Assembly (NCBI RefSeq): GCF_904063055.1
Contig: NZ_CAJFCN010000006.1
Location: 342,453-406,452 of the forward strand
DNA length: 64,000 nt
Source: Pseudomonas paracarnis
Lineage (GTDB): Bacteria; Pseudomonadota; Gammaproteobacteria; Pseudomonadales; Pseudomonadaceae
Direction of reading: 5' to 3'
The notes under the pieces are model-generated. The model had not been told where the DNA came from and searched no databases. It was given only the letters and a program-made list of their open reading frames with translations. Positions 36,086 through 45,062 of this stretch are shown in pieces; position 1 is the first letter of the stretch, and each line of letters starts with the position of its first letter. The translations under genes were made by a program, and so were the position numbers.

Positions 36086-36175
36086 TGGCGGTGAAGGAGA
36101 GATTCGAACTCTCGATACAATTTCTTGTATACACACTTTCCAGGCGTGCTCCTTAAGCCACTCGGACACTTCACC
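36086..36175 (-). tRNA. tRNA-Ser (anticodon GGA)
   Basis: A 90-base class II tRNA including an encoded CCA. The acceptor stem GGTGAAG/CTTCACC, the anticodon loop CTGGAAAG (GGA), a long variable arm and the GTTCGAATC T-loop are all visible. Serine tRNAs are frequent integration sites. The gene marks the right edge of the AT-rich reverse transcriptase island, whose genes lie on its 3' side. Confidence 0.95.
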
Positions 36176-36496
36176 GTATCTCGTCAAACCAGTTCAGTCT
36201 GTCGAGGCGCGCTAATGTAGTCGAAAGCCTTTCTGATGGCAAAGGTTTTTTTCAGAATTTTCATGCGGTTAGACCGTTATGCCATTCACCGCGCGGCAAG
36301 GGGTGATGATTGTGCCATTCTCAGGCAGCGGCGGCACGCGTCTGGAGCGCTCGCTGCGCCCTGCTGCGGGGTGTCTACCCTTGAGGATGGGGCAAAAGCC
36401 TGACTGGGTAGTCAGTCACGGCGCTTTACCCGCGCGGGCGTGGTGAGTAACGTCTGCGCATCTACCTCTATAACAAGCCCTACAAGGAACCGCGTC
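36176..36496. other. Gene-free region between tRNA-Ser and the enoyl-CoA hydratase
   Basis: I see no coding sequence here. It should contain the tRNA promoter (minus strand) and the hydratase promoter (plus strand). A small palindrome CTGACT-GGGT-AGTCAG lies near 36400. Confidence 0.5.
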
Positions 36497-37189
36497 ATGA
36501 GTGAGTTGATTGCCTACCACTTCGAAGACGGTATCGCGACCCTGACCCTGAGCAACGGCAAGGTGAATGCCATTTCTCCGGCGGTGGTCAGTGAGTTTAA
36601 TGCGGCGCTGGATCAGGCCGAGAAGGATCGGGCGGTGGTGATCATCACGGGCACGCCGGGGATTTTGTCGGGTGGTTATGATTTGAAGGTGATGACCGCC
36701 GGCCCTAAAGAGGCAATCAGCCTGGTGACCTCGGGTTCGACCCTGGCGCGGCGGATGTTGGCGCATCCGTTCCCGGTGATCGTGGCCTGCCCTGGCCATG
36801 CGGTGGCCAAAGGCGCGTTCCTGTTGTTGTCGGCCGATTATCGGATTGGCGTCGAAGGCCCGTTCAGCATTGGTCTGAATGAAGTGGCGATTGGCATGAC
36901 CATGCACCACGCCGGTATCGAGCTGGCGCGGGATCGCCTGCGTAAGTCGGCGTTTCAGCGTTCGGTGATCAATGCCGAGATGTTTGATCCGCAAGGCGCC
37001 CTGCACGCAGGTTTCCTCGACAAGGTGGTGGCACCCGAAGAACTGCACGCCGCCGCACTGGAAGCGGCGCGGCAGCTGAAGAAGATCAATATGAACGCGC
37101 ACAAGCACACCAAGTTGAAAGTGCGCCGTGCACTGCTCGAAGCCCTGGACGATGCAATCATCCAGGATCAGGGCCATAGCCTGAGCTAA
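36497..37189 (+). CDS. Crotonase/enoyl-CoA hydratase family protein
   Basis: A 230-residue crotonase-fold protein. The oxyanion-hole segments are GTPGILSGGYDLKVM and ACPGHAVAKGAFLL. Typical catalytic glutamates of enoyl-CoA hydratase are not clearly present, so the acyl-CoA reaction is uncertain. The ATG follows AAGGAAC. A strong terminator follows the gene. Confidence 0.85.
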   Translation: MSELIAYHFEDGIATLTLSNGKVNAISPAVVSEFNAALDQAEKDRAVVIITGTPGILSGGYDLKVMTAGPKEAISLVTSGSTLARRMLAHPFPVIVACPGHAVAKGAFLLLSADYRIGVEGPFSIGLNEVAIGMTMHHAGIELARDRLRKSAFQRSVINAEMFDPQGALHAGFLDKVVAPEELHAAALEAARQLKKINMNAHKHTKLKVRRALLEALDDAIIQDQGHSLS

Positions 37190-37210
37190 GCCCTACCCCT
37201 GCTGTGCCTG

Positions 37211-37235
37211 AGCCCGACCTTGAGTCGGGCTTTTT
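37211..37235 (+). terminator. Rho-independent terminator
   Basis: AGCCCGAC-CTTGA-GTCGGGCT hairpin followed by a T-run, about 20 bases after the enoyl-CoA hydratase gene. Confidence 0.9.
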
Positions 37236-37401
37236 CTTACCTATAAGTGTGAAACGTCCGTAGCCGCTCTAGCTAGCCGTTATCGGCCAATGTGGAAACA
37301 TGCGCTTAAACATCGGCTATCTCCTACGTCTGCAGGGGCAATTGCCGAATACAGTGCACATCCGTACACTGCGCCACCTTTTCTCCCGATGGGCCGTGTC
37401 G

Positions 37402-38124
37402 ATGCTTTTTCTGTTGCGTATGTTGTTGATGAGCCTGCACTTTCTGATCGCTGGCGTGCTGGGTGTGTTGGTCGGTGTGTGCCGGCCGTTCAATCCGGAC
37501 AACAGCCGTCTCTGCGCTCGCCTCTATGCGTTGCCGGCCATGCGGATCCTGGGCTTGAACGTGAAGGCCGACGTCGACTCGCTGCGCAACAAGCCCGGTA
37601 CCTGCGTGGTAATCGCTAACCATCAGTCCAACTACGATCTGTTTGTGCTCGGCAATGTAGTGCCGCACCGCACGGTCTGCATCGCCAAGAAAAGCCTGAA
37701 ATGGGTACCGCTGTTCGGCCAGCTGTTCTGGCTGGCGGGCAATGTGCTGATTGACCGTGGCAATGCACACAAGGCGCGGCGTGCGATGCTGACCACCACG
37801 CATACCTTGCAGCATGAGGACACGTCAATCTGGGTGTTCCCGGAAGGTACGCGCAACCTGGGCAAAGGGTTGTTGCCGTTCAAGAAAGGCGCGTTCCATA
37901 TGGCGATTGCGGCCGGTGTGCCGATCGTGCAGGTGTGCGTCAGCAATTACGTGACGCAGATGAAGCTCAATCGTTGGGACAGTGGCAGTGTGCTGATACG
38001 CTCGTTGCCGCCGATTCCTACCTGTGGGTTGACGGTGGATGACATCCCTCATTTGCTGCTGACGTGTCAGACGCAGATGAATGAGTGCATTGCACAGATG
38101 GACCGCGAACTGCAACGCGCGTAG
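37402..38124 (+). CDS. 1-acyl-sn-glycerol-3-phosphate acyltransferase-like (PlsC family)
   Basis: A 240-residue membrane-associated acyltransferase with an N-terminal hydrophobic helix, the NHQSNYD motif (H-x4-D, near residue 73) and FPEGTRN (about residue 145). It adds an acyl chain to lysophosphatidate or a similar acceptor in phospholipid synthesis. The start at MLFLLRMLLM is chosen by family length; an upstream in-frame ATG at 37300 would add 34 residues. Confidence 0.87.
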   Translation: MLFLLRMLLMSLHFLIAGVLGVLVGVCRPFNPDNSRLCARLYALPAMRILGLNVKADVDSLRNKPGTCVVIANHQSNYDLFVLGNVVPHRTVCIAKKSLKWVPLFGQLFWLAGNVLIDRGNAHKARRAMLTTTHTLQHEDTSIWVFPEGTRNLGKGLLPFKKGAFHMAIAAGVPIVQVCVSNYVTQMKLNRWDSGSVLIRSLPPIPTCGLTVDDIPHLLLTCQTQMNECIAQMDRELQRA

Positions 38125-38137
38125 GCGCCCGCTTAGG

Positions 38138-38189
38138 GTGACGCGGAGCGTCACGGGCGGCATTCCCACGCAGAGCGTGGGAACGATCA
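38138..38189. repeat. Partial palindromic repeat (GGGAACGATC family)
   Basis: GTGACGCGGAGCGTCAC followed by TTCCCACGCAGAGCGTGGGA and ACGATC. This is about half of the repeat found at 1661-1765, placed between the acyltransferase and corA. Confidence 0.8.
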
Positions 38190-38271
38190 GTGATATCAGC
38201 CAGCAACAACGGAACGCCATTCAGGCTAAGCTGCCCAACATCTGTCCTCTTGATAAGAAGTGATCAGCACC

Positions 38272-39243
38272 ATGGGTAGAGTTGTTGCGGCTGCCGTCTA
38301 CAGCGCCGGTAAGAAAGTCTCGGATATCACTCTCGATGAAGGCGCGGCCTGGGCCGCCAAACCTGGGCACTTTGTGTGGATCGGCCTGGAAGAACCCAGC
38401 GCCCAGGAACTGAACAACCTGCAACGCCAGTTCAACCTGCACGAGCTGGCGATTGAAGACGCCATGGAAAAACACAGCCGCCCGAAGCTGGAAACCTTCG
38501 GCGACGCGCTGTTTATCGTCACCTACTCACCGGTGCGCGAGAACGGCAAGCTGGAGTTTATCGAAACCCATATTTTTGCCGGCAACGGCTACATCATAAC
38601 CGCACGCAACGGTCACTCGGCGTCCTACGGCTTTGTGCGCCAACGCTGTGAGGCGCGCCCGTTGTTGCTGGAGCATGGGGAAGATTTCGTACTCTATGCG
38701 TTGCTGGATTTTGTCACTGAAAACTACCAGCCGGTGAGCGAGGCGATCCACGCCGAGATTGATGAGTTGGAGCGTAACGTGCTGTGCAGTTCGCTCAACG
38801 AGCGCGATATCCAGCACCTCCACGGCCTGCGCCGCGATGTGTTACGGCTCAAGCGGCACGTGGCGCCAATGGTGGAGATCAGCCAGGAGTTGCAGAAGCT
38901 GAGCTTCCCGTTTATCGACAAGAACATGCGCCCGTATTTCCGTGATGTGCAAATCCACGTGACGCGGCAAATGGAAGACCTCACCACCCTGCGCGACATT
39001 GCCAGCCAGACCATCGAGATCGGTGTGTTGCTGGAGGCGTCGCGCCAGAGCGTGGTGCAGCGCAAGTTCGCCGCGTGGGCGGCGATCCTGGCGTTCCCCA
39101 CGGCGGTGGCGGGGATTTACGGGATGAACTTCCAGAACATGCCCGAGCTGCAATGGCACTACGGCTATTTTGCGGTGCTCGGTTTTATTACCTTGGGCTG
39201 TACCGGTTTATGGGCCAGCTTCAAGCGTTCGGGCTGGCTTTAA
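38272..39243 (+). CDS. corA: Magnesium/cobalt transporter CorA
   Basis: A 323-residue CorA-type channel. It has a large acidic N-terminal cytosolic domain, a long helix, and two C-terminal membrane helices. The signature GMN (YGMNFQNMPE, about residue 285) lies after the first helix. Forms pentamers that move Mg2+ and Co2+. The ATG at 38272 is preferred to a GTG four codons earlier. Confidence 0.94.
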   Translation: MGRVVAAAVYSAGKKVSDITLDEGAAWAAKPGHFVWIGLEEPSAQELNNLQRQFNLHELAIEDAMEKHSRPKLETFGDALFIVTYSPVRENGKLEFIETHIFAGNGYIITARNGHSASYGFVRQRCEARPLLLEHGEDFVLYALLDFVTENYQPVSEAIHAEIDELERNVLCSSLNERDIQHLHGLRRDVLRLKRHVAPMVEISQELQKLSFPFIDKNMRPYFRDVQIHVTRQMEDLTTLRDIASQTIEIGVLLEASRQSVVQRKFAAWAAILAFPTAVAGIYGMNFQNMPELQWHYGYFAVLGFITLGCTGLWASFKRSGWL

Positions 39244-39965
39244 GCCTTGGCTTCAGGCTGGTGCGCCACAAAGCGCATCATCCACTCCGCCACGGTCACG
39301 CCGTGGTGGTCGCGCTCCAGGCTGGCCACGCCGTTGCTGTAGACCTTTTCACCCAGGGTTGTCTGAAGTATTTCCAGCAACTCACGGGAATAGTCGTGAA
39401 CAAACTCCGGATGGCCCTGGAAGCACAGCACTTGGTCGCCAATGTGATACGCGGCAAACGGGCAGAATTCGCTCGAGGCGATCACGGTGGCGTTTTCTGG
39501 CAAGGTGGTGACTTGGTCCTGGTGGCTGATCAATAGCGTCAGCTCCGGCACCTCGGGGCTCATCCATGGCGTCTTGGCATCCAGCTTGTAAGCGTGGGTG
39601 CCCATGCCCCAGCCCTGGCTGGCACGTTCGGCCTTGCCGCCCAAGAGCAGCGCGAGCAACTGATGGCCGAAGCACACGCCCAGCAGCTTGTCGCCGCGCT
39701 CATAACGCGTGAGCAGGTAGGTCTTGAGCGTCTGGATCCAAGGGTCGGTACCGAAGGAATCGGCCTTGCTGCCGGTGATCAGGTACGCGTCAAACACTTC
39801 GTCATCCGGTGGGTACTCGCCCTGCACCACGTTGTAGACCACAAACTCGGCGGCAATCGGTTGCTTGGCGAACAGGCGCTTGAACATCTGCCCATAGCCT
39901 TGGTACTCATCGATCAAAGCGGGGCGCAGAATATCGGTTTCCAGGATGCAGACGCGTAGCGACAT
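39240..39965 (-). CDS. Class I glutamine amidotransferase-like protein
   Basis: A 241-residue GATase1 protein with nucleophile elbow GVCFGHQLLA (Cys near 97) and catalytic His in CFQGHPEFVHD. It resembles the GMP-synthase-like amidotransferase family. It stands alone, converging with corA by four bases. Partner or substrate unknown; gamma-glutamyl hydrolase activity is possible. Confidence 0.87.
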   Translation of the reverse strand: MSLRVCILETDILRPALIDEYQGYGQMFKRLFAKQPIAAEFVVYNVVQGEYPPDDEVFDAYLITGSKADSFGTDPWIQTLKTYLLTRYERGDKLLGVCFGHQLLALLLGGKAERASQGWGMGTHAYKLDAKTPWMSPEVPELTLLISHQDQVTTLPENATVIASSEFCPFAAYHIGDQVLCFQGHPEFVHDYSRELLEILQTTLGEKVYSNGVASLERDHHGVTVAEWMMRFVAHQPEAKA

Positions 39966-40059
39966 AAAAAATACCTGACACGGCGATGGGAATATTGCAC
40001 ACCCCAGAGCCTGCCTTGAAATACACCTTCAAAGCAAGCTCTCCCCTCCTACATTTTGA

Positions 40060-42207
40060 TTACCGGAACACTTCACCCTGCGCGGCTTTCTCCAACAACA
40101 ACGCCGGCGGCGAGAAGCGCTCCCCATACTGCTCTGCCAGGTAGCGGGCGCGGGCGATGAAGTCGTTCAGCCCGTACTGGTTGATAAACTGCAACGCGCC
40201 GCCACTCCACGCGGCAAAGCCGATGCCGAAGATTGAACCAACGTTGGCATCCGCCGTGGACATCAACACGCCCTCCTCCACACAGCGCACGGTTTCGATG
40301 GCTTGGATAAACAACAAGCGGTCGCGCACGTCCTGGGGTGAGATTTGCTCGTCGGGCTGTTCAAACCGGGTTTTCAGCTCAGGCCACAGGTGCTTCTGGC
40401 CTCCAGCGGGATAGTCGTAAAAACCACCGCCGGCCGCCTTGCCCGTGCGCTTGTATTCGTTCACCAACAGATCAATCACCGCCGTCGCCGGATGGTTCGG
40501 CATAGCCTTGCCTTCGGCCTGCAGGTCCTTGGCCGTTTGCTGTCGGATATGGCTCATCAGGCTGAGGGACACTTCATCGGACACCGCCAACGGCCCCACC
40601 GGCATGCCGGCCTTGCGCGCTTCGGTCTCGATCATCGGCGCGGCCACGCCTTCGCCGAGCATGGCGATGCCTTCGTTGGTAAAGGTGCCGAATACCCGCG
40701 AGGTGAAAAAGCCGCGACTGTCGTTGACCACAATCGGGGTTTTCTTGATTTGCAGTACGAAGTCAAACCCTCGGGCCAGGGTTTCGTCGCTGGTGCGCGC
40801 CCCTTTGATGATTTCCACCAGGGGCATCTTGTCCACGGGGCTGAAGAAGTGCAGGCCGATGAACTTGGCTTGATCGGGCACCGCCGTGGCCAAGCCGCTG
40901 ATGGGCAAGGTGGAGGTGTTGGAGGCGATCACCGCGTCGGCCCCCACCACACTTTGCGCCGCGGCCGAGACCTTGGCCTTGAGTGCGCGGTCTTCGAATA
41001 CGGCCTCGATGATCAGGTCGCAGCCGGCCAGGCCGGCGTCATCCTGAGTAGGATGAATGCGCGCCAGGGTGGTTTCGCGCTGTTCGGCGGTCAATTGCCC
41101 ACGGCTGACTTTCTTGTCCAGCAATGCGGCCGAATGGGCTTTGCCTTTTTCAGCGGCGGCCAGGGTGATGTCTTTGAGCACCACCTCGATACCCGCACAG
41201 GCACTGACATAGGCGATGCCCGCGCCCATCATCCCGGCGCCGAGCACACCGACTTTGCGCGTTACATAAGGCGCGAAGCCCTGCGGGCGCGAGCTGCCGG
41301 CGTTGATTTGGTTGAGCTGGAACCAGAAGGTGCCGATGATGTTTTTTGCCACTTGCCCGGTCACCAGTTCGGTGAAGTAGCGGGTTTCGATCAGGTGCGC
41401 GGTGTCGAAGTCCACCTGGGCGCCCTCGACCGCCGCACAGAGGATTTTCTCCGGCGCAGGGAAGCAGCCTTGGGTCTTGCTACGCAAAATCGATGGGGCA
41501 ATGGCGAGCATTTGCGCAACTTTAGGGTGGGACGGCGTGCCGCCGGGAATCGCGTAGCCCTTGTTGTCCCAGGGTTGCCTAACGTCGGGATTAGCCAGAA
41601 CCCAGGCACGGGACTGAGCCAACAATGCCTCGCGATCTGCCGCCAACTCATCAATCAGGCCCGCTTGCAGGGCCTGGGCGGGCCGCACCTTTTTGCCTTC
41701 GAGCAAATACGGCAAGGCTTTTTCCAGGCCGAGCATGCGCACCATGCGCACCACGCCGCCGCCCCCTGGCAACAGGCCAAGGGTGACTTCCGGCAAGCCC
41801 AGTTGCACGGACTTGTCGTCCAGCGCGACCCGGTGATGGCAGGCCAGGCAAATTTCCCAACCGCCGCCCAGGGCCGCGCCATTGATCGCGGCCACCACCG
41901 GTTTGCCGAGGGTTTCCAGGCGGCGTAATTGCGCTTTCAATACCAAGACACTGTCGTAGAACGCCTTGGCGTGGGCTTTATCGACCTTGATCAGCTCATT
42001 GAGGTCGCCCCCGGCAAAAAAGGTCTTCTTGGCCGAGGTGATCACCACCCCGGCGATCTCGTCCTTTTCAGCTTCCAGGCGCGTGAGGGTGGCCGCCATG
42101 GCTTCACGGTAGGCGGCGTTCATGGTGTTGGCGCTCTGGCCGGGCATGTCGAGGGTCAGCACCACGATCTGGTCCTGGCCTTTTTCGTAACGAATGGCAT
42201 CGGTCAT
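40060..42207 (-). CDS. Multifunctional beta-oxidation protein (enoyl-CoA hydratase/3-hydroxyacyl-CoA dehydrogenase)
   Basis: A 715-residue FadB/FadJ-like protein. The N-terminal crotonase domain has GGDLNELIKV and INGAALGGGWE. The Rossmann domain starts at VGVLGAGMMGAGIAYV (about residue 310), followed by the C-terminal 3-hydroxyacyl-CoA dehydrogenase domains. The ATG at 42207 has an AAGGAAA site. It sits 17 bases after the thiolase gene; together they run the last three steps of a beta-oxidation cycle. Confidence 0.91.
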   Translation of the reverse strand: MTDAIRYEKGQDQIVVLTLDMPGQSANTMNAAYREAMAATLTRLEAEKDEIAGVVITSAKKTFFAGGDLNELIKVDKAHAKAFYDSVLVLKAQLRRLETLGKPVVAAINGAALGGGWEICLACHHRVALDDKSVQLGLPEVTLGLLPGGGGVVRMVRMLGLEKALPYLLEGKKVRPAQALQAGLIDELAADREALLAQSRAWVLANPDVRQPWDNKGYAIPGGTPSHPKVAQMLAIAPSILRSKTQGCFPAPEKILCAAVEGAQVDFDTAHLIETRYFTELVTGQVAKNIIGTFWFQLNQINAGSSRPQGFAPYVTRKVGVLGAGMMGAGIAYVSACAGIEVVLKDITLAAAEKGKAHSAALLDKKVSRGQLTAEQRETTLARIHPTQDDAGLAGCDLIIEAVFEDRALKAKVSAAAQSVVGADAVIASNTSTLPISGLATAVPDQAKFIGLHFFSPVDKMPLVEIIKGARTSDETLARGFDFVLQIKKTPIVVNDSRGFFTSRVFGTFTNEGIAMLGEGVAAPMIETEARKAGMPVGPLAVSDEVSLSLMSHIRQQTAKDLQAEGKAMPNHPATAVIDLLVNEYKRTGKAAGGGFYDYPAGGQKHLWPELKTRFEQPDEQISPQDVRDRLLFIQAIETVRCVEEGVLMSTADANVGSIFGIGFAAWSGGALQFINQYGLNDFIARARYLAEQYGERFSPPALLLEKAAQGEVFR

Positions 42208-42224
42208 GACAAATTTCCTTAGGC

Positions 42225-43430
42225 TCAGAGACGTTCGATGATGGTGGCGATACCCATGCCACCGCCGACGCATAAGGTGGCCAGGCCGTAGCGTTGCTGG
42301 CGCGCCTCCAGCTCGTCGAGCAAGGTGCCGAGAATCGCGCAGCCGGTGGCGCCCAAGGGGTGGCCCATGGCGATGGAGCCGCCGTTGACATTGACCCGTG
42401 CGGCGTCGATGCCCATGTCCTTGATGAACTTGAGCACGACCGAAGCAAAGGCTTCGTTGACTTCGAACAGGTCGATGTCCTCGACCCGCAGGCCGGCTTT
42501 GGCCAGCGCCTTGCGAGTGGCCGGCGCGGGGCCGGTGAGCATGATCGTCGGGTCGGTACTGGTCACCGCCGTGGCGACAATACGCGCCCGCGGTTGCAGG
42601 CCCAGTTCACGGCCTTTGGCCTCGGAACCGATCAGCATCAACGCGGCGCCATCCACAATGCCGGAACTGTTGCCCGGCGTGTGCACATGGTGGATGCGCT
42701 CCACGTGGCTATAGACCCGCAACGCGGTGGCGTCGAAGCCCATCTGGCCCATCATTTCGAAGCTCGGCTTGAGCTTGCCCAAGCCCTCGAGGGTTGAGTC
42801 GCCGCGGATAAATTCGTCATGGTCCAGCAGCACGATGCCGTTCTGGTCGTGCACCGCGATTAGCGACTTATTGAAGGAACCGTCTGCCCGCGCCCTGGCT
42901 GCTTTCTGCTGGGACTGTAGGGCAAAGGCGTCGACATCCTGGCGCGTGAAGCCTTCCAGGGTGGCAATCAGGTCGGCGCCAATGCCTTGGGGCGTGAAGT
43001 GGCTGTGCATATTGGTTTGCGGGTCGAGTACCCAGGCGCCGCCATCGCTGCCCATGGGCACGCGGGACATGGACTCGACGCCGCCAACAACCACCAGGTC
43101 TTCGAAGCCGGAACGCACCTTCATCGCCCCCAGGTTCACCGCTTCCAGGCCCGACGCGCAGAAGCGATTGACCTGCACACCGGCCACACTGACATCCCAG
43201 TCGGCCACCAGCGCGGCGGTCTTGGCGATATCGGCGCCCTGGTCGCCAACGGGCGTGACGCAGCCCAGGACGATGTCATCCACTTGGCGGGTGTCGAGGT
43301 CGCTGCGCTGCGCCAGCGCCGTGAGCAAGCCAGCCACCAGGTTTACCGGCTTGACGCTGTGCAGGGCACCGTCGGCCTTGCCCTTACCCCGGGGCGTGCG
43401 TATCGCATCAAAAATCAAAGCTTGGGTCAT
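42225..43430 (-). CDS. Acetyl-CoA C-acyltransferase (thiolase)
   Basis: A 401-residue thiolase. The nucleophile Cys lies in NRFCASGLEAVN (about residue 90). GHPLGATG and the C-terminal CVGGGMG complete the active site. It catalyses the thiolytic step of beta-oxidation, or acetoacetyl-CoA formation. It leads a two-gene operon with the multifunctional protein. The ATG follows GAGGATGTC. Confidence 0.92.
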   Translation of the reverse strand: MTQALIFDAIRTPRGKGKADGALHSVKPVNLVAGLLTALAQRSDLDTRQVDDIVLGCVTPVGDQGADIAKTAALVADWDVSVAGVQVNRFCASGLEAVNLGAMKVRSGFEDLVVVGGVESMSRVPMGSDGGAWVLDPQTNMHSHFTPQGIGADLIATLEGFTRQDVDAFALQSQQKAARARADGSFNKSLIAVHDQNGIVLLDHDEFIRGDSTLEGLGKLKPSFEMMGQMGFDATALRVYSHVERIHHVHTPGNSSGIVDGAALMLIGSEAKGRELGLQPRARIVATAVTSTDPTIMLTGPAPATRKALAKAGLRVEDIDLFEVNEAFASVVLKFIKDMGIDAARVNVNGGSIAMGHPLGATGCAILGTLLDELEARQQRYGLATLCVGGGMGIATIIERL

Positions 43431-43825
43431 GACATCCTCGAACCGCTGTGGGTGTGTGCTCCTACCTTAGGCCCGATTGACACGGTTTCAATGACGGATG
43501 CGCTCATTGCTTTTGACCCCCTCGCTCGGACGAACGGTAGGTTCCTACGGGAAATCCCTGATTAATCGTTTTAGCTGTCTAGCCCTAGGGCTGGCGCCAA
43601 GATGGCAATAAGCCTCATGCCGTTTTTAGCGCAAATACTTCTTAGCTGATATGAAATGAGTCTAAGCCAGAAAGAACGGGCGCTCTAAGGTTGAATCTGT
43701 AAGACGCTGTTGCCGGGTTTTGCTGGAACAGTTGTAAGAAAAGTGCAACGTCACCTCGCGATACTGAAATAAACCAGCACGCATTTGACGCTCAGGAATA
43801 ACAACAAAAGAAAAGGCAGTCAGCC
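43431..43825. other. Gene-free region upstream of the thiolase and the small peptide gene
   Basis: No coding sequence is seen. It should hold the minus-strand promoter of the thiolase operon and a plus-strand promoter for the 31-residue peptide. I find no clear operator. Confidence 0.5.
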
Positions 43826-43921
43826 ATGTTCAAACAATCGAAAGTACGTCAGGCGGGACTTATTCTGTTCGCCACCACCTTGATTCTGATCTTGCCCAAT
43901 TTAACCAAGGTTATTGGGTGA
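43826..43921 (+). CDS. 31-residue membrane peptide
   Basis: MFKQSKVRQAG is a basic head followed by the hydrophobic stretch LILFATTLILILPNLTKVIG, one membrane helix. The ATG lies eleven bases after an AAGG-type site. Clean codon use and a helix with a positively charged head suggest a real small inner-membrane protein. Function unknown. Confidence 0.6.
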   Translation: MFKQSKVRQAGLILFATTLILILPNLTKVIG

Positions 43922-44044
43922 CACTCCCCGCTTGCGTGCACACACCGCACCAGGCCTGCAGTTTTTGGCAGCACCTGCCAGGACATTGCGCTTAGCGCTC
44001 CTGTTTTGCAGGGGCTGTCTTTTTACCTGCCGTTTTCCGTTATC

Positions 44045-44887
44045 GTGTGCGCCCTCACTCTCTCGCAACGGGCCTGTGCCTTGAAACCGATCCTCGCCCT
44101 TTTTGCCCTGCTGCTGAGCCTGCCCGCGGCGGCGGCACAGTTGACCATCGAGTTGGACCACAGCCAAAAGACCTGGCAGACCGCCGAGTTGCTCAAGCAC
44201 CCCGACGCTCAGACGGTGCAGATCGTCGATGATGTGTCCTACAAGCGCACTATGACCTATCGTGCGGTGCCCCTGGCGGTGCTCTTACCGGGCCTTAAAT
44301 CTGCGAACCACCTGCAAGCCGTTGCCCTTGATGGTTTTGCCGCCGAACTTGCCGCCGCGCCGTTACTGGAAAAAAACGGCGCCCGCGCCTGGCTGGCCGT
44401 GGAAGACCCGGCCCATCCATGGCCACCGCTGGCACAGGGCAAGCCCAGCGCCGGGCCGTTCTATCTGGTCTGGACCAACCCTCAAGCCGGGCATATCAGC
44501 CCCGAACAGTGGCCGTTCCAGGTATCGAAACTCAAGCAGTTGCAGACGGTTGGCGAGCGTTTCCCGGCGTTATTGCCCGACCCGAAGCTGGCGGCGAACG
44601 ACCCGATCAACCAGGGCTTTGCGTTGTTCCAGAAGAACTGCCTGGCGTGCCATCGCCTCAATGGCGGCGGTGATGCCCAGATGGGGCCGGACCTGAATGT
44701 GCCCTACAACCCCACCGAGTATTTCAGCGGGGATTTCCTCAAGCGTTACATCCGCGACCCGCAAAGCCTGAGGCAGTGGCCACAGGCGAAGATGCCGGCG
44801 TTTACAGCGAGTGTATTGCCAGACAATGAGTTGGATTTGCTGGTGGGGTATTTGCGGCATATGGCGGGCCGCAAACAGCAACCTTGA
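44045..44887 (+). CDS. Monohaem cytochrome c with N-terminal molybdopterin-oxidoreductase-like domain
   Basis: A signal peptide (ALFALLLSLPAAAA) leads a domain resembling the sulfite-oxidase/molybdopterin-binding fold (TYRAVPLAVLLPG). A C-terminal cytochrome c domain follows, with CLACH haem site and QAKMPAF as likely Met ligand. Periplasmic electron transfer is likely. The start is uncertain: GTG 44045 is listed, but TTG 44081 and TTG 44006 are also in frame and none has a strong ribosome site. Confidence 0.78.
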   Translation: MCALTLSQRACALKPILALFALLLSLPAAAAQLTIELDHSQKTWQTAELLKHPDAQTVQIVDDVSYKRTMTYRAVPLAVLLPGLKSANHLQAVALDGFAAELAAAPLLEKNGARAWLAVEDPAHPWPPLAQGKPSAGPFYLVWTNPQAGHISPEQWPFQVSKLKQLQTVGERFPALLPDPKLAANDPINQGFALFQKNCLACHRLNGGGDAQMGPDLNVPYNPTEYFSGDFLKRYIRDPQSLRQWPQAKMPAFTASVLPDNELDLLVGYLRHMAGRKQQP

Positions 44888-44901
44888 GCCTGCGCTGTAT
44901 C

Positions 44902-45062
44902 GATCGTTCCCACGCTCCGCGTGGGAACGCCTCTTGTGATGCTCTGCGTCACGCTTTGGGACGCGGAGCGTCCTCGGCTGCATTCCCACGCAGAGCGTGG
45001 GAACGATCAAGCAACGCAGAGCGTGGGAACGATCAAGCAACGCAGAGCGCGGGGGCGATCAT
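44902..45062. repeat. Palindromic repeat with 26-base tandem copies
   Basis: A full GATCGTTCCCACGC-type palindrome (44902-45010) is followed by repeats of about 26 bases, CAACGCAGAGCGTGGGAACG plus ATCAAG. There are two good copies and one diverged (GAGCGCGGGGGCGATC). The last copy supplies the stop codon of the transglutaminase gene at 45059. Confidence 0.8.
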
